Assembly (NCBI GenBank): GCA_026225945.1
Contig: JAMJFZ010000181.1
Span: 3,596,001 to 3,660,000 of the forward strand
Direction: 5' to 3'
DNA: 64,000 bases
Source of the DNA: Cricetomys ansorgei
Lineage: Eukaryota > Chordata > Mammalia > Rodentia > Nesomyidae
The notes beneath the pieces were generated by a model. The model was not told the DNA's origin and made no database searches. It worked only from the letters and a program-made list of their open reading frames with translations. Positions 54,431 through 64,000 of this stretch are shown piece by piece (the first letter of the stretch is position 1; each line of letters opens with the position of its first letter). The translations under genes and the position numbers were made by a program.

Positions 54431-55640
54431 CATTCTCAGTGAGGTAACCTGGTTCCAGAAAGACAAACTCGGCATGGACTCACTTGTAAGTGGTTATTAA
54501 CTGTTAAGCCAAAGACAAAGGCACTGCAAACCAAAGACCCAGAGAGATTGAACAGTAAGGAGGGGCTGGGCTGAGACACAGATATCTCCCTGGTGGGCTG
54601 GCAGAGGATGACAATGGGAGGAGGGAAGTTCAGGTGTGGGGAGAGGGATGGAGGGAGGGAGTATATGGGGGATGGCCAGAACTAGGGGATGTTGAGGGGG
54701 GATATGGAGACCAAGGGCAGTGCAAACTCACTGGAACACATGATGGAGACCTTGGCAAGGACCTCTAGCAATGGGGGATTGGGAACCTGAACAGGCCATC
54801 TTATGTAACTAGCAAGGCTTCCAGGGAGGGAACTAAGATACCACTCCAGCCACAAAACCTTTGAACTATAACTCATCCTCCCTGCAGAACCCATTGGGAC
54901 AATGGAAGGGCAGAACCTCATGCCAAAGGAGAGAATCCATGCCTGATTCTGCCGGGTAGGTCAGGAACTAGAGACTGGATAGAAGGAGATGACTTCTAAT
55001 GATATCTTGTTCTACTCATAGATCAGTAACTAGTCCTGTCTGCATCAGAGAGGCCTCTGCTATCAGCTGATGGGAACAGATACTGAGGCCCAGAGCCAAA
55101 CATCATGTAGAGCTCCTGAAAACCCACAGAAGGGTTGGAGGCATTTCTGGGACCAGAGAGGTCAGGGACATTAGGAGAGCAGGCCCCATGGAATCATTGG
55201 ACCTGTACTTCTGGGGTCCTTCAGAGCCTGAAGCTGCAGACAAAGAACCTGCAGGGTTTCCTAAATATTATATATGGTTGACTGGCAGGGAGTTTTTGCA
55301 GAAAGCCTGCAGGCTAGTATGTGTGTGGAGGTTCTTTGATGTTTTTGCCTGCCTTTGGGACCCATTTCCCCCAGCTGGGTTGACTGGTCCATCCTCAATG
55401 GGGGGACTGGTGCCTGACCTTGTCCCATTTGTTGTGCCCTGCTTGAGTGGTGACTCTGTGGGGACTGCTCTCTTCTATGGGGAGAAGCATGTAGGGGGGA
55501 TGGGTGGGTAGGGATGGGTAGGATTTGTAATAGGAAGAGAGGGTGGATATGGAGAGCTGGAGGAATGGAGGGAAGGTAGAAGGGGTGTTGATTAGTATTA
55601 CATAAAAGAAGAAAAATAAATTTTAGAAAAAAATCACAAA
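54431..55640 (+). mobile_element. L1 ORF2 end plus 3' UTR, 5'-truncated
   Basis: Starts in the ORF2 tail: CAGTGAGGTAACCTGGTTCC, AGAAAGACAAACTCGGCATG, GACTCACTTGTAAGTGG. Then 3' UTR: TAACTAGCAAGGCTTCCAGG, GGACAATGGAAGGGCAGAAC, GAGAGAATCCATGCCTGATT, AGCTGATGGGAACAGATACT, GTAGGGATGGGTAGGATTTG and a tail of AGAAGAAAAATAAATTTTAG. Sense strand. Same block order as 50.2-51.3 kb, but the two differ widely, so they are independent copies. The 107-residue frame (55188-55511) lies inside the UTR. Confidence 0.85.
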
Positions 55641-56289
55641 AAGTAAAGTAATCCAGAACTAATCTTTTGAAATTGAGAAATTCAATTTTATTAATTACAT
55701 CTATGATTTGTTAAGCCCATTCTTGGTATATTATGTGATGGCTGTTCAAAAGGGCTATAGAAATAATATATGACACACGTAGCTAAAGCATCAGGCTAGC
55801 TTGGAGACCAAACAGAAAATTCAGCTATTAAAGCAATACTTAATCAACAAATGAGATTAGTCCCTCTAAGACAGGGAAGTTCTTACTGCTTAGCTCTTCA
55901 CCAGCTCTAGTCAGCATGCTTTTTAATTTGGAGTATTTGGGATAGTTGTTAAAAATAGATCTTTTCTTCTCAATTTTGTAACCTGTACACCCAATATAAC
56001 ACCTGCAACATTAATTAAAAATAAATGCTGACTAAATATTTGTTTCTATGAAAATAAATTTGGCTATATCTTCAGAATTCCATTTTAATTAGAGCACAAT
56101 ACATTATTTCTTAGCCTTGCTTTGCATTTTTCTAAAATTATAAGGTGTATTAAACATATCCAGGTGGCAGGAATTAGAAAACATGTATTAATCGTAGAGG
56201 AGACTACTAATGAGGGAATTTTTGTGAGTTCATATATCAGTGCTGTTCTTGAGTGCTGTCTGAATATCATCTGCTCTGGAATTTCTTGT
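55641..56289. other. Unique stretch, no gene seen
   Basis: AT-rich spacer; the 61-residue frame at 56085-56270 is not supported. Confidence 0.5.
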
Positions 56290-56520
56290 GTTGCTGATTA
56301 AAATGAAACTGCCTAGGCCTTGTCCAGGACTACCAAATCAGGATATCTGGGAGTAGAGCTCAGGAGCCAACTGTTTTTCAATGAGTAATTTGTCACCACG
56401 CATTATTAAGAATCCTGAGGAACTTATTACAAATTCAGACTCGGTTCTTCCTCAGAGCTACTAGGTCAGAATCTTCATTTTAACCGAGTCCCAGGGGACT
56501 AAAGAATTTAGAAAGCAGTA
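56290..56520 (+). mobile_element. MER5-type hAT DNA transposon remnant(s)
   Basis: CTGAGGAACTTATTACAAAT, CAGACTCGGTTCTTCCTCAG, ACTAGGTCAGAATCTTCATT, TTAACCGAGTCCCAGGGGAC follow MER5A-like sequence. Just upstream, CCAAATCAGGATATCTGGGA and GTAGAGCTCAGGAG could be a second, more decayed MER5-like segment. Confidence 0.65.
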
Positions 56521-56550
56521 TATTTATGTTTTAGAATATTGTCTTTGCTC

Positions 56551-56938
56551 TTATGTAATTCTGTTGCCGTGATAAAACTCCCTCACCAAAAAAAAAAAAA
56601 AAAAAATCTTAGGTTTATTTTATTTTACAACTCCAAGGTCCTGATTCATCACTGAGAGACATCAGGGTGGAACATAAAAGAGGAGTTGAAGCAGGAGAAT
56701 GCTGCTTATTGGTATGTTGTATGTCTGGGGCTCAGCTATCTTTATTATACAGTCAGATCCATCTGTCTAGGGACAGTGCCACCCGTAGTGAGCTAAGCCC
56801 TCTTGGGTCAATCATCGTCAAAACAATCTGTCACAGACATGACCATAGGCCAATTTGATCAAGCAAATTCTTCAGTTGAGGTTTTCTACTCCAAGGTAAC
56901 TTGAGATTTTGTCAGGTTGAAGTTAAAACTAACCAGCA
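56551..56938 (-). mobile_element. Solo LTR, ERVL type, minus strand
   Basis: Reverse order: TTCTGTTGCCGTGATAAAAC, TCCCTCACC then an A-run of 19 (56588-56606), TCATCACTGAGAGACATCAG, CCACCCGTAGTGAGCTAAGC, TGGGTCAATCATCGTCAAAA, GACCATAGGCCAATTTGATC, TTCAGTTGAGGTTTTCTACT, GTCAGGTTGAAGTTAAAACT. Nearly complete. The A-run is an expansion inside the LTR. Confidence 0.87.
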
Positions 56939-57483
56939 GAACCTTAAATTAAAGACTGGTTCACTAGCTTAAGGAAGTAAACGTCAGTTTCTGTTCTTAA
57001 GACATATGTCCATTCTGCTATTTCTTGCTAAAACAGGATAACAATGTTTATTTATCAATCTTGCTCCTATGGACGTGTAAGATTATACTCTGTCTTTCTA
57101 ATTAGCCTATGGACTACAAGTCTACAACAACAGAATCTTCCCATCTTTTTATGCAACATTCAATATCTACACTGATGAAAAACTACTCTGACATTAGGAG
57201 AGACACACATTAATAACAGAAACAAATTGAGATTACTTTTGTTGAAGTTAGTGGTTGCAATTCTAATTTTTATTGTATTTCCATGATGTATAAATTGGCA
57301 ATAATGGGAAAATAATGACCTTTGTGAATTCTGTAATAAGATGGTTTAAACGATTACTAAATATCACAAGTAAATTCTAAGCTCTGACTTCATCTTTTGG
57401 GATTAACTCACCCTAAGTTCATGAGTTTTGGCTCTGGTGTGCATTCCAAAATATTATCCCCAAGCCTCATTTAGTAATACTAA

Positions 57484-57517
57484 ATTACTAACAAGTAACT
57501 AGATTACTAACAAGTAA
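57484..57517. repeat. 15-bp direct repeat, 19-bp offset
   Basis: ATTACTAACAAGTAA occurs at 57484-57498 and 57503-57517, a small local duplication. Confidence 0.93.
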
Positions 57518-59109
57518 TCACAAGTGTACAGGAAGCAGAGCCTGGGTTGATGTAGAGACACAGGCTGGGAGGAGCACGGTGTCTACAACTCCTCACTGTA
57601 TAATAGCTTTCTCTCTTAATTTTAGCTTCAAGGATATATTCTAGATGTTTGACTTCTAATTAATTTGATGTATGCTATTTTGTAACTATATCTATCAATC
57701 AGTCTTTTTAATGGTCTTGGTCATATCATATTATGGAGTATGTGTTATATAATATATCCATATATTATATATATAATACTCCAGATAAATTGTGTGTAAC
57801 TGAATGACAAATACAGCCAAGTCTCATTATTTGAAATGTCATGTTTTGTAAATTTACCACAGGCCCTAAATTAGAGACTACTGTACCATTTTTCTTAAGG
57901 GAGATATAAGATTAGGTTCCTGTGTGCTTTTGGATCTATATTACTCTACTTATCAACACAACTTGGTCTTCTGTGTCCTTTCATCCTCTCAGTTAAAATA
58001 CCTCTAGAAAATGTATGTTGATTTACTCCCATTGAGTTTACAGGTTACAGCATTAGAAGTCAGTCTGAATGAAGCTTATCTTTGTTTATAATACACACAT
58101 AAGCTTCTTGTGCTTGGAAACACTGGATAGTACTTCAACACTATACCCAGGAGTCATTTTAAACAGTGAAATCACCAACAAACCGAATGAAAATTTGAAA
58201 AACATAGCACTAAGTCAGCTTCCATCAGGCCACTTACATTACGAGACCATCTTGAGATGAGACTAGTGCTGGTGGCTCAAATATTTCACTGCATCACACG
58301 CCAAGAAGGACTTTCTGGGCATGAATGCGGCATGCTGGTTTTGGTGTTTCATGTAAATTTTTGTAAGTGATTTAAAAAAATAAAAGATTAGAAAGGGGGC
58401 CTCTTTCTATTTGATTTACAAAGTCAATTACTTCATAACCATTTTTATCTTCTATTTATATTTTATGTAGAATATATATCTAATCTATATTTTCTCAAAT
58501 TTGATGTGCCTCTGTTTCAACATATTTGATAACCTTCAACATTTGATAACCTCAAAATATTTTCAGCAAATGAAGCCTAAAGCACTTTTATGGATTTGAA
58601 CAATTACTTACTTGTCATAGAAGTTTATTTTTAGTTATGTTTAAATTGTTTTATGCACTGTTGGGGCTATCCTAGATCTTGGCATTTTGTATTGTCTGCA
58701 TGTACTAGATTTCTGTGGGGGATGTTTGATTGCTTATGATCTGCACATAGTATCAGTAGAACATCTAATGAGTTCTGAATCAATAAAACACCTGAGCTCA
58801 GACTCTTGGGTTGTGTTGGCAGTATGGCACCGGCCATGATGGTGGTTTCCTCTGCTGAAGTCTGGCAGCATTTGCAATTATGAAAAATGCCTCCTTCTCT
58901 CTTGCTGAGCAGCCCCATCAGTAGGTATACAATTACAATTACTGGTTACAAACAACAGGATTTATAACCACAGTCATTGTCTTTGTGCAATTGAACTCTT
59001 TTACTTGCCTCTAATTTCTTTACTTCCCCTCTCCTGATTTTCCCTATCTCCCCTCATCTTTCCTCTCGTTACTTCATTGTCTTTCTATATATCACTCTGC
59101 ATAAACACA

Positions 59110-59190
59110 AGGTGTATGAACAGGTGCACTCACACACATTTAGTGAGTGCACACAAATGCACACATTCACATACACACATGTACTTAGCA
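59110..59190. repeat. Imperfect CA-rich tract
   Basis: ACACACATT, CACACAAATGCACACATTC and ACATACACACATG units; degraded simple repeat. Confidence 0.7.
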
Positions 59191-60825
59191 TTTACTTTTC
59201 CATGGTTAGCAATCATATTTACATAGTATGTTGTATAGCACACTGAGATAGGAGTTCCTTTTATTTCAGTCCTTTATGGTCACTTGTCTACCTACCTGAG
59301 CTGTAATAGAATATGATAGGACTCTCCACTGGGCTCTTCATCATCTGCAGGCAATTTTAGTGAATCCTAAACATAGAACTCTGTAATTATTTAAAAACAA
59401 TCATGTAGAACAGAGAGGAACTGAGAGAAGGGTTTGCAACCCTGAGAGAAGAGTTGCAAATAAGAGCTTGACTTTATTTATTTCTCTCCTATATGTAGAG
59501 ATCTTATTTCTATGCCCAGGAATTCTCAATTTTCCCTCACATCAGCTTTTATGTGTACCAGATCCATGCTAATGTACACTGTTACATATGTTTTAAAATT
59601 CACGAAGCTTAAATAAGCCCAAGAAATCCTAATCATAACCATTTAAAATTGAAATAGCATATATTTGCTTAATTTATAATATTAGATTCTTGAAAATCAG
59701 CTTCATGTGAAATATCACTGCAGCAAAGAAATGCAATATGTATTTTTATACAGTATTAAATTTATTCTCAGGAGACAAAAGCGTATGACATAACAAATGG
59801 TCTCTATCCCATTTTTTTCCAATCTCTGTCACCCCATTTGTGCTTTTGCAAATTATAAGACTGTGTTTTCTACAGTAATTATTTCATAATAAATTTTCAT
59901 TAGTGCACACAGTGTATATTACACCAGGGTCCATAAAGTTTCATTTTAGTATTCAGCTCATCATAGGACAAAGAGTTTCACTACATTTCTCAATGAGAAG
60001 GACTAGTGGTCCAGACTACATGGGGAAAGCTGGCCTAAACCTCCCTTTCCTGAGCTCAGGAACCAGCACCTTGAGTTCAAGAAAGTATAAACAATTCCCA
60101 TCATAAAGGGTGCTATGGAGGGGTACAAGGATATAGACCTGGTCCTCACAAGCTTGTGGACACTTACCTGTCATCAGTGTACCCTGGGGATATGAGAGTT
60201 CAGTTGCTTCTGCATCTCCAAGAGCATTGCTGATGCAAGTTGAAATGAAGTGCTAATAGACATATGATGTCTGTGTTTAGCTGAAGAGGTTCAATGTGAA
60301 TAACTAAGAATTAGAAATACTAGGCTCATTTAAGAATCTGTGATACTTGAAAAGTGAAGCACATCAGACTAAGAGCAATAGAAAAAAAATTCGAAAAGAT
60401 GTCTATGCATATACTTTAAAAGATAACAGGAGCTTTGGAGTTATCCAATCTAACTACTTTATATTCTGAACTGAAGAAGTTAAGTTATTAGAGACCTGTG
60501 TGGAGCATTTGTTATTCTATGTATGTTATTTGAGTGGAAGAATAAAGCCTTAAAAGTGGAATAGTACCTTGCTGACTATTCACAAATTTCAAATCAATAC
60601 GGTAACCATGGTTTCCTAAATCACTAGTCATTATCTCATCCACAGAGATTCTCAGTAGCTTATCTTGAAACCTGAATAATATTAAAAAGGACTTCTTTAA
60701 ATGGGGCATTTTAATTATTAAATTTCTGTGTAAGTTTCAGAGATGTTAAGAACTTGTCTTTATGTTTTTTTCATTCACCTTATGCTCTGCTTTACCCCAT
60801 TACACCCCCATAAATATATTCTCCC

Positions 60826-60868
60826 ATTATATATATATACATATATATATATGTGTGTGTGTGTGTGA
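60826..60868. repeat. (TA)n(TG)n compound microsatellite
   Basis: Runs of TA joined to a GT run of about 8 units. Confidence 0.95.
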
Positions 60869-60934
60869 AAATTATGAAAATATTAAATCAGTTTCAGAAA
60901 GAGCATCAGAAAAATCTAGTAAAGAAAACTACTT

Positions 60935-61018
60935 CTGAGGCTGTGGGTGTGGCTCAGTGGTAAATCAGTCACCTAATATGCACAAGTCATGAGTTCATTC
61001 CATAGCATTGTAAAACAG
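60935..61018 (+). mobile_element. ID-type SINE
   Basis: GCTGTGGGTGTGGCTCAGTG (box A), GTAAATCAGTCACCTAATAT, CACAAGTCATGAGTTCATTC (box B region), CATAGCATTGTAAAACAG. This is the order of ID elements (BC1-related, tRNA-derived). Several substitutions indicate an old copy. Confidence 0.87.
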
Positions 61019-63955
61019 AAGAGGGCTTCTGGTTCATCCACTGATAAGCCAGAAGAGACACATGTAAGAGGCTTCATATCAGTAAATGATCCAAGAAAGA
61101 ACATCTGCAGGTCTACCACAATGGCATAGAAACATGCAAAAGGAGCCTCTCTATTCAGTGTAAAATTATGAAAATTAGATGAGAAACAATGAGACCCAGT
61201 GTAGTCCAGTCTCTTATGTAATGAAGACAATTAGCTTTCTGGCTTGTAGAGAAAAGGAACACTGTAATAAAATAAAAAGTCTTTCCTGAAGGTCAGACAT
61301 GCTATATTTATTGCTTCCTCCTTGTCTATAAGCCAGGACATTCTATCACAGCTGTGATACAAGCCAACAAGAGCCAAATAAATCTTTGATCCTTTTGGTT
61401 CACTGTGTCATTAAACACAAGGCGTTTTAAAGTCAGGGAAATTACTTGAGAAGGGTGCTGAGAAATTGCCTGATTCAGAAAGGACTGACCACAGTGATTA
61501 AAGGGATGAGAAAGATGACCTGTCAGAAAACTCAAAGAACCTGGAATTACTCACTTGAAAGAATAGAACACCAAAAGATAGCTTAATAACTACTCTCAAA
61601 TATAAAGAGGGCTTCCATCCCTGTTTTACTCATTTCTGTAACAATCAAAACTACAAAGGAATTATTATGAAATTTTCTTATGCCAGCATATTTGACTCAT
61701 TTTGTACTATTATCTTTGCTCTCATTTAAAAAGTCTGAAGTTGTATTTGGCATGCGTCTATTTAAAAGAGTAATAGTGGGAAGAGATAATCAAATACAAT
61801 GTATGACTGTCTGTCTCCTCATAATTGGAAGGATCATTTTTCCTTCTTGTCATAAACAAACTTTGACAAGTTCTTGTCACTTATCAAATTCAACTTCCTA
61901 TGTATTAAACTCTTCTGATACCTGGCTCCAGCTACACAGTGAATTTTATAACCAGTCCTTAAAAATAGTGACAAAAGAAGAAAGAAAACAAGTTAGAAAT
62001 TAATCTGTATTCCCTGTTTTAAGCTGAAGTAAGATATGGAAGTCATTATCTTGTTTATTCGAGATGAAGACTAATTTGTAGCATCTCAAAGCTGCTTTGA
62101 ATCAATCAGTCATGTGTGTGAAATATTGTTAGGAATTTATGTGAAATAACAAAAGAGAAGAAGTACATGGCCTTCTTAAGGTTCTTATAAGCTACTAGTA
62201 AAGATAATTTAATGAATTAAAAGCTGATGAGCAGCACACACTCACAAGTATGTGTCAGATCTTTTTCAGGGAGGCAAGGATCCCAATGGAGTCAGAGCAT
62301 CCAAAGCTGGGTGTTTAAATCTGTTTCCTTAGCTGCTGACACCATTGATCTACATGAACATGGCTCAGTTCCTTTCAGTGCCTACATCTCTGTCACATTC
62401 TGATCATATCCTACACACTGTATTCCATCCAATTCTTTCTTTGTGATGACTTTGTTTTGCGTAATGTCTTTACATCGAAAGTCTCCTCATACTGTCTACA
62501 TTTTTGTATGCCAAAGGTTCAGTTTCATTTCCAGGTTCCACTATTTAAATATTCTTATTTTCTGATTCTTTGAGTCACTTTCTTATTTCAAATTTCAGAG
62601 AAGGACCTTCTGATTATCAGTTATCCATACTTAATTGAATACTTGGTCATGTCACAGGTCCTAATCAACCCTTGGTCAAGAGCCAATGTGTGTCAAATTG
62701 AAATTGTTTCACCAGGACTTGATCTGCAACCAGAACTATGGACTATGATCAAATCCATTCCTACCATTTACAATCTACTGTGCCCACACCTGTCATTTAT
62801 CAAGAGATTTCTGAAAGTGTAAGATATAAATCCTGCCCACAATAAGCTTATAATATAGTTGAATAAATAAGTCATGTACAAAAATAATTCACAAGTTGGG
62901 GAATGTTCATGTAACACATGCAGGTAACTCCTACTTTCTCTTAGTTTGCAGACACTCAGTATTACAGTTAAGTGAATTATTAACTGGGAATTTGTTGTAG
63001 TTTGATACTAGTATTTTTGTGTGTTGACTCGCATTTGGGCTTATGTACTTGTTAAAAAGTTAGAGAGAGCAAGCTCATTTTCACTTAATATATTTTCTAT
63101 TATATGTGTTCTTTTTACATCTTATCTAAATTAATCCTCACGTTACAGTGCACATAATTTTTTTTTTCTGCTAAGAGATAACTCAGAGATCTGAGGTAAT
63201 GTTGCCAATTTTATACTTTTATTACATATCAGTAACCAGATTTGAAATTACCAGGGAGCATTTTTCCTCATAGGCTTTCATGTACTTGATTCTGCAGGCT
63301 CTGATAGAGTGGTTTCTATATAGAGCTTTACATGCTAAGTCACAGCATACTGCCATCCAAGATTACCACCAGGGCCACTTCTCACATGGCTGGTACATAA
63401 TGTCTTGGGAAGCTGCTCTGATCAAAGCTGTCTCTTATACTTGGGAGACAACTCCTTATTCTGCTATGTGTCATTCTCTTTAAGGTTACAAGTGGTTCTA
63501 TATCTTGTACAAATCGTTAGGAGTCAGATTTCAGTCACAGCCTCATCTCTACATGCATGAGTTGGATACACAGTGGGTTGAGGTAAGACCACAGCACAAT
63601 CTTTGTCTCACATTCTTCTCTCTGGCCATTAAGACTGATTTACAAACATCTGCTAGACTTTCTTCCCATAGGGATTATTTCTTCTGTCTCTCTTGTGGAC
63701 AGGCTCCTCCTAGGCTTTCCTCTAGCAACTGACAAACAGGTTTTGGTCATTCCCGTGCCTGATAAAGATAGGGCCTGTGAATAAGGTGAGACTTGGAAAC
63801 AAGAGGGAGGACTAAGCTTCATGAACTCCAGAACTAAATATCTTTAAGAATAAAAAATAAGTACACTGGGAGTTGGAGTACTTTGTACGTTGTTTTTATC
63901 CCAGGGTGCTTAGAAGCCAGTGGAACATAGATGGGAATAACTTTTACTAAAGTCT
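61019..63955. other. Long unique stretch, no gene seen
   Basis: About 2.9 kb without a recognisable repeat. Frames of 60-107 residues (for example 61680-62003) show no domain or splice context I can defend. Confidence 0.5.
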
Positions 63956-63956
63956 A

Positions 63957-63957
<1 letters not shown>

Positions 63958-64000
<43 letters not shown>
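63958..64000. repeat. (CA)n microsatellite running off the window
   Basis: Uninterrupted CA run to the last base; full length unknown. Confidence 0.98.

Larger units (their letters stand above)
56939..60825. other. Long unique AT-rich stretch, no gene seen
   Basis: About 3.9 kb with no repeat I can name apart from short AT-rich and CA-rich tracts (57740-57790, 59120-59185) and small local duplications (57484-57517, 59427-59460). Frames of 63-83 residues have no recognisable domain. Confidence 0.5.

Noticed and set aside
55188..55511. 107-residue plus-strand frame
   Set aside because: Inside an L1 3' UTR, which is GC-richer and stop-poor; not a known product.
60935..61018. Functional BC1-like RNA gene
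   Set aside because: It resembles a dispersed ID copy with many substitutions in box A/B and lacks the BC1 unique 3' part.

Overview
This window looks like AT-rich, CpG-poor rodent nuclear DNA from a non-coding interval, either a gene desert or a large intron. The call rests on its interspersed repeats: B1, B3/B4-type and ID SINEs, MT-like MaLR LTRs, muroid-type L1 3' ends, a URR1-like hAT element and a HAL1 relic. These point to a muroid rodent (mouse, rat, hamster or vole group). Nothing young and species-specific pins the species down; no clean modern B2 or B1 copy was seen. I found no convincing protein-coding gene, tRNA, rRNA, CRISPR array or prokaryotic signal. Every long open frame is either inside a repeat or of a size chance allows.

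Layout. 1-6.6 kb: mostly unique sequence with a moderately CpG-enriched block (2.1-2.7 kb), a possible old L1/HAL1 5' relic, a B4-type SINE and an L2. 6.6-18.9 kb: LTRs, three B1 copies, a rodent L1-type UTR block, a HAL1 ORF1-like relic (15.4-16.7 kb), a MIR and large microsatellites. 19.0-23.3 kb: a minus-strand L1 with decayed ORF2, split by a solo LTR of about 760 bp, with two consecutive 3'-UTR-like units at its end. 23.7-27.2 kb: ERVL-type LTR, old L1M-type 3' relic, MT LTR and SINE. 27-31 kb: mainly unique DNA with two SINEs. 31.2-31.8 kb: a degenerate minisatellite of 19-bp period. 31.9-35.5 kb: a MIR and a dense cluster of LTRs in both orientations. 35.5-49 kb: mostly unique DNA, including a CpG-dense spot next to good splice signals (39.0-39.2 kb), a CTCF-like motif with the longest open frame in the window (41.26-41.86 kb), and a homeodomain-motif-rich block (44.5-45.1 kb). 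49-57 kb: a URR1-like hAT copy with a perfect 8-bp target duplication, two plus-strand L1 3' ends, B1 copies, MER5 and an ERVL-type LTR. 57-64 kb: mostly unique AT-rich DNA with one ID element, ending inside a (CA)n tract.

There is no set of genes working together here. The most unusual structure is the 19-bp array at 31.2 kb, whose phase holds for most of about 600 bp although single units are strongly diverged. All repeat names are from recognition by eye; subfamily names are tentative and boundaries are good to about 10-30 bp unless stated.
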